DNA of 64,000 nucleotides from Paenibacillus piri (GTDB lineage: Bacteria > Bacillota > Bacilli > Paenibacillales > NBRC-103111): positions 1 through 64,000 of the forward strand of contig NZ_SMRT01000014.1 of NCBI RefSeq assembly GCF_004354045.1, in the 5' to 3' direction. A program made the position numbers and the translations under genes. The first letter of the stretch is position 1. The number at the start of each line of letters is the position of its first letter. The notes beneath the pieces were generated by a model. It had not been told where the DNA came from and did not search any database. It saw nothing but the letters and a program-made list of their open reading frames with translations. Below are positions 1 to 8,226 of this stretch, in pieces.

Positions 1-1
1 G

Positions 2-223
2 AAACAGTGGAAGAAGCCGGGGACGAAGGTGCAAAACCTGCGAAAGCTGGGAGTGCCGGAGTGGCAGGCCTACCAATGGGGGAACACAAGGCTAGGTTAC
101 TGGCGAATAGCCGGAAGCGCAGTATTGAATCGCTCTGTTACAAACGAAAAGCTCGCACAGGCAGGGTACTATGACTTCCCTGCCCAATACGAGCGTCTAC
201 GTCAGTTGCACTCAAGCGGTTGA
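2..223 (+). CDS. Group II intron reverse transcriptase/maturase, C-terminal end (partial)
   Basis: The window opens inside this gene; only about 73 C-terminal residues are present, read from base 2 to a TGA at 221-223. The segment carries the conserved maturase tail of bacterial group II intron proteins: a basic KQWKKPGTKVQNLRKLG stretch, then WGNTRLGYW and an LxRxxTNxxLxxxGY pattern near the end. Such proteins help the intron RNA splice and insert into new DNA sites. The RNA domains expected downstream follow at once (224-288), so this is the 3' part of a real intron rather than a stray fragment. Whether the protein is intact cannot be judged because its 5' part lies outside the window. Confidence 0.85.
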   Translation, partial: KQWKKPGTKVQNLRKLGVPEWQAYQWGNTRLGYWRIAGSAVLNRSVTNEKLAQAGYYDFPAQYERLRQLHSSG

Positions 224-299
224 ACCGCCGTGTACCGAACGGTATGCACGGTGGTGTGGAAGGTCGGCTACTCAACTAATGGGTAGCCTCCTATCCGAT
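224..299 (+). ncRNA. Group II intron domains V and VI and 3' end
   Basis: Directly after the maturase stop, bases 224-255 fold as domain V. ACCGCC pairs with GGTGGT with one G-T pair, GTG pairs with CAC, there is a 2-nt TG bulge, and TACC and GGTA close a 4-nt loop at 237-240. Domain VI follows: GGCTAC (266-271) pairs with GTAGCC (283-288) around an A-rich strand that should hold the branch-point adenosine. The intron probably ends near 299, because transposase coding sequence resumes at about 302. The exact splice site is inferred. Confidence 0.75.
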
Positions 300-301
300 T
301 T

Positions 302-432
302 GAGGCGGACAGCTACAATGAGAGCGTAACCCTTCAAGCCTCTGTAGAAACGTATCGTGCACGGCTTGGTTTTTATCCCAAAGCCGTACTGGCCGACCAA
401 ATTTACCGCACCCGTGATAACCTGTTATTTCG
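302..432 (+). pseudogene. Transposase fragment interrupted by the group II intron
   Basis: Reading from 302 gives an open frame with the conserved block of IS5/IS1182-type DDE transposases: YNESVTLQASVETYRARLG, then FYPKAVLADQIYRTRDNL. Only about 40 residues remain. Similarity stops around 432, where the frame runs into the 3' end of the oppositely oriented SDR gene. The fragment resumes straight after the intron 3' end, so the intron most likely inserted into this transposase gene. The element is not functional as seen. Confidence 0.7.
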
Positions 433-1252
433 CATCGGGTTCCAGCAGCTCTGCCGTAATGTCCGCGAGGCGGGCCGCCGACCTGGGTGAGAACAGACTG
501 CTTCGAATACTCAGTTCAGTGTACATATTGAACGCGCTGAGCGGTTCCTTGGGTGGATCGTCAAGCAGCCGGACGATCGGAGGTACGACATCGGTTGCAG
601 GCTTCGCCAGCGCTTTCTGCTGTTCGATATATGCCGCCGTCGGAGCATCGAACTCACCGGCGAAGCTCGTCGATGTCGTTCCCGGGTGAAACAGCACATA
701 CCTGACCGGGCCCTCGCCATGTCGCTCGGCGAAGGTAACCCCGAGCAGATCATTGAACCGTCCGGTCACGAACATTGCTTGTATACCATCGTATTGCTTG
801 GCACTCTGCAGATCTTCCCAGTCTATCGGTGTTTCGTGGCCCGGGCCGGCTACGTTGACGATGACCGGGCTATCCGCTTTCTCGAGAGCGCCGAGCAACC
901 CGTAGCTAAACAGAACGCGGCTCAGGTAGAAAAGCGCAAAGTTGTGTTCGAATCCTTCGGAGGTCACCGAGCGATACGTCCGGAAGTAACGCGCGCACAT
1001 GACAAGGCCATCAATTTTGGGGTAGGCCTCGATCACATCACTGATGGTACGCTTCGTGCCCGACATCAGACTGAGGTCTGCCTGGACGAAGGCTGCGCTT
1101 CCTGGCGCACTGGCCGCCTCTCGGATGAGCCGATCGCCTTTCTTCGGATCCGTTCCGATCACTACGGCATGATCTCCCCTCGAAAATAGCGCGCGGGCAA
1201 CGGCTGCGCCGATACCATCAGTGCCACCTGTAATTACGAATGTCTTTGTCAT
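425..1252 (-). CDS. Short-chain dehydrogenase/reductase-like protein, atypical active site
   Basis: This 275-residue protein has a Rossmann fold with the SDR nucleotide-binding motif TGGTDGIG at residues 8-15 and the acidic DL pair near 59-60. The usual catalytic set is not visible: where YxxxK is expected the sequence reads FVTGR (161-165), and the catalytic Ser region reads NVAGPG. The NAG structural motif is also altered (MCARYF). It may be a non-catalytic or mechanistically unusual SDR, or a decaying one. It is divergent from a LysR regulator 161 bp away, the classic arrangement for a target and its regulator. The 3' end abuts the transposase remnant, a possible recombination boundary. 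Confidence 0.75.
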   Translation of the reverse strand: MTKTFVITGGTDGIGAAVARALFSRGDHAVVIGTDPKKGDRLIREAASAPGSAAFVQADLSLMSGTKRTISDVIEAYPKIDGLVMCARYFRTYRSVTSEGFEHNFALFYLSRVLFSYGLLGALEKADSPVIVNVAGPGHETPIDWEDLQSAKQYDGIQAMFVTGRFNDLLGVTFAERHGEGPVRYVLFHPGTTSTSFAGEFDAPTAAYIEQQKALAKPATDVVPPIVRLLDDPPKEPLSAFNMYTELSIRSSLFSPRSAARLADITAELLEPDAK

Positions 1253-1356
1253 AGCTTATCTCCCTTACGTAAGCGGTCATTCCGTCCGCGCCTTTATATT
1301 TTTACTTGAGATAACTCTTGCACTGATTAGTATAATATAAGGAGGGATTTAATTAA

Positions 1357-1385
1357 ATTGAATGATTTTGATTTTATCATTCAAT
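1357..1385. promoter_or_regulatory. Perfect inverted repeat, probable LysR operator
   Basis: ATTGAATGAT at 1357-1366 is matched by ATCATTCAAT at 1376-1385: two perfect 10-bp arms separated by 9 bp, so the centres lie about two helical turns apart. It lies in the divergent SDR/LysR gap, just upstream of the LysR start, and contains the T-rest-A edges typical of LysR boxes. Its role is inferred from position and symmetry. Confidence 0.55.
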
Positions 1386-1413
1386 GATTTTGAAAAAAAG
1401 GGAGTACTCAATA

Positions 1414-2316
1414 ATGGAAATACGTCACCTTATCACGTTTCGCACCGTTGCCTCGACTTTGAATTTCACTAGAGCTGCAGAAGCGCTCAATTATGTGCCC
1501 TCCAATGTGACCATGCAAATTCAAGCATTGGAAGAGGAACTGGGCGTTCCTCTGATTGATCGATTAGGCAAACAAATTGCGTTGACAGAAGCAGGCAAGA
1601 AATTCTTGTGGCATACTGAAAAGATTATGAGCGACCTGGACGAAGCCCGGCTGGCAGTACAAAAAAATGAGGAAATCACGGGGACCATTACGATCAGCGG
1701 AAGCGAGATTCTTTGCGCATATCGGTTGCCTGCACTATTTCATGCTTTTCGCACTCAATACCCCGGTGTTCGATTCAACTTTCGTCCCCTCCCCAATGAA
1801 CGTTTGATAAATAGCCTGTATGAAGGACTTACGGATCTTATCTTTATTTTGGATGAACAGGTAAGGGCGCCGAGACTTATTTCAACAGCTTTAAAGGATG
1901 AATTATTTCATCTTCTTGTCGCACCGCACCATCCGCTTGCGGATCGAACAAGACTTCAAGTCCAGGATTTGCAAGAAGAAGTGTTTTTGCTAACGGAGAA
2001 AGGCTGCACATATCGAACTTTATTCGATCGATCCATTGAGAGACGGGGGATCGATGGAATGACAAGCTTGGAGTTTTCCAGTGCAGAAGCGATTAAACAC
2101 TGTGCTATGACGGGAATGGGCATTGCTTTCCTGCCGGACATGGCTGTAAAAGCAGAGCTGATGCGGGGCGAGCTTGTCTCTCTACCCTGGAGAATGCCTG
2201 ATCTTCATGTCGTTACCCAGATGCTGCGGCATAAGGATAAATGGTTGTCGCCTGCGATAGAAGCGTTTGTTAATGTGGTTAAGGTTGTGTTTGAACCGAC
2301 ATCTCTTGTTCCCTAA
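1414..2316 (+). CDS. LysR-family transcriptional regulator
   Basis: The protein is about 300 residues long with an N-terminal winged helix-turn-helix (FRTVASTLNFTRAAEAL, then a PSNVTMQIQALEEELGVPL recognition region at about residues 20-45) and a C-terminal substrate-binding domain. An upstream in-frame ATG exists at 1384, but GGGAG 9 bp before 1414 and the MEIRHL opening typical of the family favour 1414. The 1384 ATG also overlaps the inverted repeat. It probably controls the divergent SDR gene and itself. The inducer is unknown. Confidence 0.9.
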   Translation: MEIRHLITFRTVASTLNFTRAAEALNYVPSNVTMQIQALEEELGVPLIDRLGKQIALTEAGKKFLWHTEKIMSDLDEARLAVQKNEEITGTITISGSEILCAYRLPALFHAFRTQYPGVRFNFRPLPNERLINSLYEGLTDLIFILDEQVRAPRLISTALKDELFHLLVAPHHPLADRTRLQVQDLQEEVFLLTEKGCTYRTLFDRSIERRGIDGMTSLEFSSAEAIKHCAMTGMGIAFLPDMAVKAELMRGELVSLPWRMPDLHVVTQMLRHKDKWLSPAIEAFVNVVKVVFEPTSLVP

Positions 2317-2396
2317 AGCTTGCCGTTATACCGGATCGAGAACCGGTTAGTAAAAAAAGAGGTAGCAGAAGGCACAAAAGTAGAACAGAAAAGGGC

Positions 2397-2498
2397 ATGG
2401 ATGTGGGGTGGAAAGTTTACGGGCCGTCTTTGAAGTCGTGTTCCCCTGCCCTAATCGAAGGAACACGACTTCAACAACGGCTGTAACCCCACATCCAT
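2397..2498. repeat. Long imperfect hairpin, about 100 bp
   Basis: Three pairs of arms nest in order: ATGGATGTGGGGT (2397-2409) with its complement at 2486-2498; GCCGT (2423-2427) with ACGGC (2477-2481); and TTGAAGTCGTGTTCC (2430-2444) with its complement at 2460-2474. All three are perfect and leave a 15-nt loop. It is far longer than a terminator and has no T-run at its ends. It could be a small mobile-element remnant or a structured RNA. No coding sequence is seen across it. Confidence 0.6.
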
Positions 2499-2529
2499 CC
2501 TCCCCACGCTCAAACGTAAATCCTAGACC

Positions 2530-2551
2530 AAAAACGCCGCAAGGCGTTTTT
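2530..2551. terminator. Bidirectional terminator-like hairpin
   Basis: A perfect 9-bp stem AAAAACGCC/GGCGTTTTT closes a GCAA tetraloop at 2539-2542. The A-run and T-run let it act on both strands: after the LysR gene on the plus strand, and for minus-strand transcripts continuing past the ABC gene. Confidence 0.65.
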
Positions 2552-2556
2552 CCCAA

Positions 2557-2772
2557 ATGTCCCTGCCGTACAAATATGTGGTATATAATGGGGATAGCCG
2601 CCTTGAGCTGCGCGAGATCGGATACGCCGGCGCACTGACGATGGAATTTATGCCGTCCGCCTCGAATCCTTATGCCGTCGCCGGGCGGCGGCAGGAGCAG
2701 GGAATGGCGGAACGGCTGGATCAATCCGCGCTGCAAGCCATTCGCCACATAAAAAGCTTGCTGGCTACTTGA
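2557..2772 (+). pseudogene. C-terminal remnant, possibly of a TIM-barrel sugar isomerase/epimerase
   Basis: This 71-codon frame lacks a clear ribosome binding site. Its sequence (LELREIGYAGALTMEFMPS, then RLDQSALQAIRHIKSLL) resembles the last strand and helix of xylose-isomerase-like TIM-barrel epimerases, where an EIGY-G-L-x-MEF pattern precedes a final amphipathic helix. The rest of such a gene is absent; a terminator hairpin lies directly upstream. It overlaps the 3' end of the ABC gene on the other strand by 8 bp. The family assignment is by eye and uncertain. Confidence 0.4.
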
Positions 2773-3541
2773 CCGACAGCCAGGCCCGCTCATGGCGCCA
2801 CTGCACATCGACCGGCGTCTCGAAAAACTCCGACAGGCAGGCGCTTTCCATAATATGTTCCGTCCTGCCGCTGCGGAACGCTTCGCCGCGCCGGATGAGC
2901 AGCGAATGCGAGAAGATCGGCAATATTTCTTCGGTATGATGGGTGACATACAAAATGTTCGGCGCATCGGGCTGCCCGGCCAGCTCGTTGATGCTTGCGA
3001 GCAGCGTTTCCTTGGACAGGAAATCGAGCCCGTTGCACGGCTCGTCCAATATGAGCAGCTGCGGCGATGCCATCAGCGCCCGGGCGATCAGCAGCTTCTG
3101 CTTCTCTCCCTGCGAGCAGGTTTGGTAGGTGCGGTCGATCAGATGGCTGCAGCCGAGCTGATGCATCAGCCGCAGCGCCCGCTCGAGATCGCCCGGCTCG
3201 GGCACGTCGTACAAGCCGATGGTGGCGAACTTGCCGCTCAGCACAACCTTTTGCGTCCGGTCGCTGCCGTACAGCTTCTCCTGAAGCGAGCTGCTGACCC
3301 AACCGATCGATTTGCGCAGCTCTCTTAAATCGAACGTGCCGAACTTATGCCCCAGCACGCTGACCTCGCCCTCGGTTGGCCAAATATAGCCGTTGATTAT
3401 ATTGAGCAGCGTCGTCTTGCCTGAGCCGTTGAGACCAAGAATCGCCCAGTGCTCGCCTTTTTCGACCTGCCAGCTGACATGGCTAAGCAGCGTTGTATGC
3501 TCTCTTTTCCACGATACATTGTTCATATCGATTACCTTCAT
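2765..3541 (-). CDS. Stand-alone ABC transporter ATP-binding protein (YlmA-like)
   Basis: The protein has about 258 residues and one nucleotide-binding domain: Walker A GLNGSGKTT near residue 40, a variant signature CSQGEKQ in place of LSGGQ, Walker B LLILDEP and a switch His in YVTHH. The start is taken as ATG at 3541, 10 bp after GGAGG; a TTG 9 bp upstream lies too close to that site. No permease gene is adjacent, as is also seen for B. subtilis YlmA and ModF-type ATPases, so the partner and substrate are unknown. It ends 18 bp after the MFS gene start region of the same strand block, with the exporter gene downstream of it in map order but upstream in transcription. Confidence 0.85.
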   Translation of the reverse strand: MKVIDMNNVSWKREHTTLLSHVSWQVEKGEHWAILGLNGSGKTTLLNIINGYIWPTEGEVSVLGHKFGTFDLRELRKSIGWVSSSLQEKLYGSDRTQKVVLSGKFATIGLYDVPEPGDLERALRLMHQLGCSHLIDRTYQTCSQGEKQKLLIARALMASPQLLILDEPCNGLDFLSKETLLASINELAGQPDAPNILYVTHHTEEILPIFSHSLLIRRGEAFRSGRTEHIMESACLSEFFETPVDVQWRHERAWLSVK

Positions 3542-3559
3542 TGCAGTCAAGCCTCCTGA

Positions 3560-4888
3560 TTAGCTGTTCAAGGAATTGCCGTTAGATTTGTCGGACGCGG
3601 CGGCATCGGCCGAAGCCGTTTCCGTTGCTTGCATCTGATCCGGTGCGAGCTTCAGCTTGCGATCCGACGGCAGAAGCGCAGCGAGCAATCCGAGCAGCGG
3701 CAAATAAGCGCATAGTTGAATGACAAACGTAATGCTGGTTGCATCCGCAAGCGTGCCGAGCGCGGCCGAGCCGACGCCGCCAAGTCCGAACGACAGACCG
3801 AAAAACAACCCCGAAACCGTCCCTACCTTGCCGGGCACAAGCTCCTGCGCGTAAACGACGATTACGGAGGAGCTGGATAAAATGATCAGGCCGATAAATA
3901 CGCACAGCACAACGGACCAAAACATGTTGGCATAAGGCAGCAGGATCGCAAACGGCGCCGCGCCGAGAATCGAAAACCAGATCATATTGCGTCTGCCGAA
4001 TTTATCGGCGAGCGGACCTCCGAAGAACGTGCCGACAACGCCTGCGGCCAGCAGCGAGAAAATAATCATTTGCGCCCGGTCGACCGGCATATGGAAGTGT
4101 TCAATCAAAAAGAAGGAATAAAAGCCGGTCATCGCCGACAAATAAAAAAACTTCGAAAACAGCAGCGCAACGAGCACGCACAGCGCGAGCCACAGTGTGC
4201 TCTTGGGCAGCTGGCTTACGGTTCGTTTGACCGTCTGAGCGGCTTTTTTGCGCAGCGACAAATGGCTTTTGTACCACTTGGCTACATAGATTTGCACGAC
4301 GATGGCTACGGCCGCGGCAATCGTGAACCAGATGATCCCGTGCTGGCCTAACGGAACGAAAATAAGGGCGGTAAAAATAGGCGCCAGCGCCTGTCCGATA
4401 TTCCCTCCGACCTGAAAAATCGACTGGGCGAGACCTCTGCGCGCTCCTGCGGCCAAATAGGCGACTCGCGACGCCTCCGGATGAAGCACGGACGAGCCGA
4501 TCCCGAGCAGCATGACGGAAAACAGCACCAGGGCAAACGTCCCCGAATAAGCGAGCAGCACGACACCGGCAAGCGAGAAGGCGACGCCGAGCGGAAGGAT
4601 GTAAGGCTTGGGCCGCGCATCGGTATACAAGCCGATCAGAGGCTGCAGGAACGAGGCTGTAATGTTCAGCGTGAACGCGATCCAACCGATCTGGGCGTAG
4701 GTCAGATTCAGCGATTCGTGCAAAATCGGAAACATTGCCGGAATAATCGATTGGATCGAATCGTTCAGCAAATGAACGAGACTGATGGCGAATATAATGG
4801 AAAAGACGGTCGTCTGCGGACTGCTCATGCTGGCATTGGGACTGCTGCTTGCACTTGGACTCGGACTTGTACTGGCTGAAACACTCAT
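3560..4888 (-). CDS. fsr: MFS exporter of the fosmidomycin-resistance (Fsr) type
   Basis: This 442-residue membrane protein has about 12 hydrophobic segments. The first contains VHLLNDSIQSIIPAMFPIL, closely matching the signature start of Fsr proteins, and the MFS loop motif GGPLADKFGRR lies between segments 8 and 9. The N-terminus carries an odd Ser/Ala/Pro-rich stretch (residues 1-25) and the C-terminus is hydrophilic. Fsr exports fosmidomycin and probably other small molecules. GAGGTGAT lies just before the ATG. The ABC ATPase gene follows 18 bp downstream on the same strand, so the two are probably co-transcribed. Specificity is by homology only. Confidence 0.8.
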   Translation of the reverse strand: MSVSASTSPSPSASSSPNASMSSPQTTVFSIIFAISLVHLLNDSIQSIIPAMFPILHESLNLTYAQIGWIAFTLNITASFLQPLIGLYTDARPKPYILPLGVAFSLAGVVLLAYSGTFALVLFSVMLLGIGSSVLHPEASRVAYLAAGARRGLAQSIFQVGGNIGQALAPIFTALIFVPLGQHGIIWFTIAAAVAIVVQIYVAKWYKSHLSLRKKAAQTVKRTVSQLPKSTLWLALCVLVALLFSKFFYLSAMTGFYSFFLIEHFHMPVDRAQMIIFSLLAAGVVGTFFGGPLADKFGRRNMIWFSILGAAPFAILLPYANMFWSVVLCVFIGLIILSSSSVIVVYAQELVPGKVGTVSGLFFGLSFGLGGVGSAALGTLADATSITFVIQLCAYLPLLGLLAALLPSDRKLKLAPDQMQATETASADAAASDKSNGNSLNS

Positions 4889-4916
4889 GCGATCACCTCA
4901 TTGTAATATGTAAAAA

Positions 4917-4944
4917 ATGAATAAATGAAAATAGATTCATTCAT
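4917..4944. promoter_or_regulatory. AT-rich inverted repeat upstream of the exporter
   Basis: ATGAAT at 4917-4922 is repeated in inverted form as ATTCAT at 4935-4940 and again at 4939-4944, 29-56 bp upstream of the fsr-like start. A regulator binding here could control the exporter. The adjacent GntR gene is a candidate, but nothing in the sequence proves the link. Confidence 0.35.
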
Positions 4945-5054
4945 GCTTATCAACATCCTATCATCTGATGTTTAAAACGACGACTAAGCAGCCGATTTTA
5001 ATCGGACCGCTGCCGGAGGGGCGGCCGAACCTTTATCGATTGTCGCTGCTCGAC

Positions 5055-5777
5055 CTACTGCTCGGAGCCGTCCAGATTCGCCAGCGATTGCTTCAGCCCG
5101 GCAACGGTTTCGTCCAAATTGAGCATCGTCCAATGAATCGCCGCCGCCGCATCCTGCTTTTTAATCGCATCGTACAAATTTTCGTGGAACTGCACATGCG
5201 GGTCATGCATGGGCCTCTCCAGAAACAAAGAGCCGAGCGCTTCGCGAAGCACCGTCGAAAATGTCCGGTACAGGTCGATGACGACCGCATTTTTGCTGGC
5301 CGCCGCGACGGATATGTGAAACTTGACATCCGAATTCAAATAATCGTTAATGCGCTTGCTATTCAAAGCCGCTGCGCGATTGTCCAACAGCTCCCGCATT
5401 TGGGCGAGATCGTCTTCATCGCGCCGCTCGGCCGCGAGCTTGGCGATTTCCAGCTCCAGCATCCGCCTGACCTCGAATACATCCAATATTTCGGCGCGGC
5501 GCAGCCGGTGATCCAGCGGCTCCTGAATAATCGGATTCGTGCTTAAAAACGTGCCGAAGCCTTGCTTTTTTTCCAACAAGCCTGCATGTACAAGCACCCG
5601 GACCGCTTCGCGGATCGTCGACCGGCCTACGCCGAACTGCTCCATCAGCTCCGGCTCCGTAGGAATTTTGTGGCCTGGCGGAATGTCGCCGCTCGATATT
5701 TTCTTTTGCAGCTGCAGCACGACCTCATCGACCAGCTTCCGGCGGCTTACATTTTGAAAAGAAATTTGTGAATTCAT
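5055..5777 (-). CDS. GntR-family regulator, FadR/FCD subfamily
   Basis: The 240-residue protein has an N-terminal winged helix (residues about 12-75, with PTEPELMEQFGVGRSTIREA as recognition helix) and a C-terminal helical FCD ligand domain. The FCD metal ligands are visible as DVKFH, then HENLYDAI and later HWTML. AGGAG lies 8 bp before the ATG. FCD regulators usually sense carboxylates such as sugar acids or lactate. It lies upstream of the exporter gene on the same strand (166 bp gap) and divergent from carbohydrate cluster 1; its targets are not certain. Confidence 0.88.
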   Translation of the reverse strand: MNSQISFQNVSRRKLVDEVVLQLQKKISSGDIPPGHKIPTEPELMEQFGVGRSTIREAVRVLVHAGLLEKKQGFGTFLSTNPIIQEPLDHRLRRAEILDVFEVRRMLELEIAKLAAERRDEDDLAQMRELLDNRAAALNSKRINDYLNSDVKFHISVAAASKNAVVIDLYRTFSTVLREALGSLFLERPMHDPHVQFHENLYDAIKKQDAAAAIHWTMLNLDETVAGLKQSLANLDGSEQ

Positions 5778-5803
5778 CAGATCATCTCCTGTTTAATGGA
5801 ACT

Positions 5804-5818
5804 ACTATACCACATGGT
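5804..5818 (-). promoter_or_regulatory. GntR promoter -10 with overlapping ACCA-TGGT dyad
   Basis: On the minus strand TATAGT (complement of 5804-5809) is a good -10 box for the GntR gene. It overlaps the dyad ACCA-CA-TGGT at 5809-5818, close to the TGGT...ACCA half-sites bound by FCD-type GntR proteins. Autoregulation is the simple reading. Confidence 0.45.
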
Positions 5819-5911
5819 TTGCTCATTAATCCAGCATTGTTTTCAGCATCAGGAGTGCCTCCGGGCAGCGACTATGGTATTATATTTACAAAAGTAGCCA
5901 GGGGGAGCATG

Positions 5912-8209
5912 ATGAAATACTCTTCATCGAAGTATTTGCGGAGACTCATTCTGTTCAGTTCGATTTTATGCAGCGTCCCTGTACTCATCAGCGGGTATTT
6001 TTCCTATTTGAAAGCGTCGGATAAGATACAGGAGAAAGTGAATGAGGGAAACAAGCAAATATTGACGCAAACGGAGATGCGGGTGGAGCAAATTCTGAAA
6101 ACGGTGGACACGACGATCACCCAATTCGCTAATTCTCCGATCATCGGTAATTCGCTGCAAAAAAATTTAACGTCCGAGGATTTTATTATTGCCGGGGAGC
6201 TTTCGCAAAGACTGCATCTGCTTCAAGCTTCCAATTTGGGACTTTACGATATGTATTTAATTAATTTGAATAAGGAATGGGGAATGAATAACAGCGGGAT
6301 GTTCCGCTTCAACGAAGTAGAGAGGACCGCTCATTATGTAGACTATGCGAATGAACCGCGGCCTTCCTTCTGGGTCAAGGAAACGACTTTCCCAACGGAC
6401 GGCAATCCGGACAAGGAGGACCATGAATATACGATAAACTTTGTGAAAAAGCTTCCAATCAATACATTGAATCCGACCGGGCTTGTGATTGCCGAAATAT
6501 CCGGATACAAAATTAAAGAGCTGGTTACCGGCAGCAGCAATCTCGGGCAAATGATGATATTGGATCAGGACTATCGTCTGCTTGATTATGAAAGAGATGA
6601 CGGCAAGTTCGCCCAAAACCTTTTAACCGAAACGATCGTCGGGCAGTTAAAGCAAATGAGTCGTGAAAGCGGTTACCTGGACACTTACCTGGAATCGGTT
6701 GGAAAAGTCGGGATTACGTTCCGCAAATCCGCATATAACGGTTGGATTTATTTGTCGATCATGAAGGAATCGGATATTACGAAGGAATCGAAAACGATCG
6801 GCTGGATTACGATGTATACTTGTCTGGGCATCACTTTATTGGCCTTTTTGTTTTCCGTATTCGGATCGACGAAAATGTATATTCCGATTAAAAGAATTTA
6901 CGAAAATTTGGCAGGGAGCCTGGAAACGGAAATACCCAAATCGGGAAAAGACGAGATTCAAATGATTGACGAAGGCTTAAGCCGATTGTTAGTAACCAAG
7001 TCGATGATGGCCAGTCAAATTACGGTTCAAATGCAGTCCTTGAAAGAGCTGTTCGTTCTCAAATTGTTTCAGGGAGCTTTAAAACCAAAGGAAATCGCCG
7101 AGAAGCTTGCTTCCTTCGGCTACCCTTCCTCATTCGACTGGTTATGCGTGCTGAATCTTCAAGTGGATACGATCATGAATCCCCGGTATAAAGAGGAAGA
7201 CCGCGATCTGTTGATGTATGCGATCAATAATATTGTCAGCGACCATATTCCGCAGGAGTACCGTCTAAGCCCTATTCTTTACGAGCAATCGCAGGTTACG
7301 CTGGTAGGAGGAAATCAGCAAAGCCTCGAGCAGTTTAAAACGGATATTTACACATTGGTCGAAGACATTCAGAAGGCGGTGGAACACTACCTGGAGCTTA
7401 CGGTAAGCATCGGAATCAGCCGGCCTTTTCACGATTTCGTCCACACGCCCAAAGCTTATCAGGAAGGCATCGAAGCTTTGAAATACCGGATTCAATTCGG
7501 ACGCGGGATTATTCTCTGCTTCGACGATTTGACGCCTGTCCAAACGGTAAGGTATCTAATTCCCGAACGAATAGAGAATGAGTTGATCGACAGTATCAAG
7601 GGCAATGAGCAGGAAAAGGCCGAGGAGCTTTTGCATCGGTTTATCGTCGAGGTTTTCAAACCGGAAGCGAGCAATCAGGACTACCAGGTTCATCTGGTCC
7701 GGCTGCTCATGGAACTCATTCGACTGGCCGAAAAAGGGGGAGAATCACTGCAGTCGTTAATCGGGTCGGAGACCTCGCTGTTTGACCAATTGTTCAGCCT
7801 GCATACGATTCAAGATATTGAAAAATGGTTTGCAAATACATTGATCCCGCCGATCATGGCAGCTTTGCAAATGCAGAGGGAGCTGCCTTATCATACGATC
7901 TCGGATCAGATCGTTCATATGATTCACGATGAGTACGATCTGGACTTGACCCTGGATTTATGCGCGTCGAGGCTGAACCTGCATCCCAATTATGTGGGCA
8001 AAGTATTCCTCAAAGAAACGGGCAGCAAATTTAGCGATTATTTATTGCAGTACCGGTTGAAAATTGCCCAGAAATGGCTGATCGATTCAGATTTAAAAAT
8101 ATCCGAAATAGCCGATAAGCTTAGGTACAACAACCCGCAAAATTTTATTCGGTACTTCCGCAAAATGGTAGGTATCACGCCGGGCCAATTTCGGGAGCAA
8201 AACAAATAG
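5912..8209 (+). CDS. Membrane-anchored AraC-family regulator of carbohydrate cluster 1
   Basis: About 765 residues. The N-terminus has a membrane segment (RLILFSSILCSVPVLISGYF), then an extracytoplasmic sensor region of about 270 residues, a second membrane segment (about 305-325, WITMYTCLGITLLAFLFSVFGS), a cytoplasmic linker with a partly GGDEF-like fold often seen in this family, and a C-terminal AraC double HTH (last 100 residues, ending KISEIADKLRYNNPQNFIRYFRK). ATG 5912 sits 4 bp after GGGGGAG; the second ATG 3 bp upstream is too close to it. These one-component proteins sense an external sugar and activate the neighbouring importer genes. The lipoprotein gene follows 17 bp downstream. 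Confidence 0.88.
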   Translation: MKYSSSKYLRRLILFSSILCSVPVLISGYFSYLKASDKIQEKVNEGNKQILTQTEMRVEQILKTVDTTITQFANSPIIGNSLQKNLTSEDFIIAGELSQRLHLLQASNLGLYDMYLINLNKEWGMNNSGMFRFNEVERTAHYVDYANEPRPSFWVKETTFPTDGNPDKEDHEYTINFVKKLPINTLNPTGLVIAEISGYKIKELVTGSSNLGQMMILDQDYRLLDYERDDGKFAQNLLTETIVGQLKQMSRESGYLDTYLESVGKVGITFRKSAYNGWIYLSIMKESDITKESKTIGWITMYTCLGITLLAFLFSVFGSTKMYIPIKRIYENLAGSLETEIPKSGKDEIQMIDEGLSRLLVTKSMMASQITVQMQSLKELFVLKLFQGALKPKEIAEKLASFGYPSSFDWLCVLNLQVDTIMNPRYKEEDRDLLMYAINNIVSDHIPQEYRLSPILYEQSQVTLVGGNQQSLEQFKTDIYTLVEDIQKAVEHYLELTVSIGISRPFHDFVHTPKAYQEGIEALKYRIQFGRGIILCFDDLTPVQTVRYLIPERIENELIDSIKGNEQEKAEELLHRFIVEVFKPEASNQDYQVHLVRLLMELIRLAEKGGESLQSLIGSETSLFDQLFSLHTIQDIEKWFANTLIPPIMAALQMQRELPYHTISDQIVHMIHDEYDLDLTLDLCASRLNLHPNYVGKVFLKETGSKFSDYLLQYRLKIAQKWLIDSDLKISEIADKLRYNNPQNFIRYFRKMVGITPGQFREQNK

Positions 8210-8226
8210 GGCAGGAGGAATTTTCG

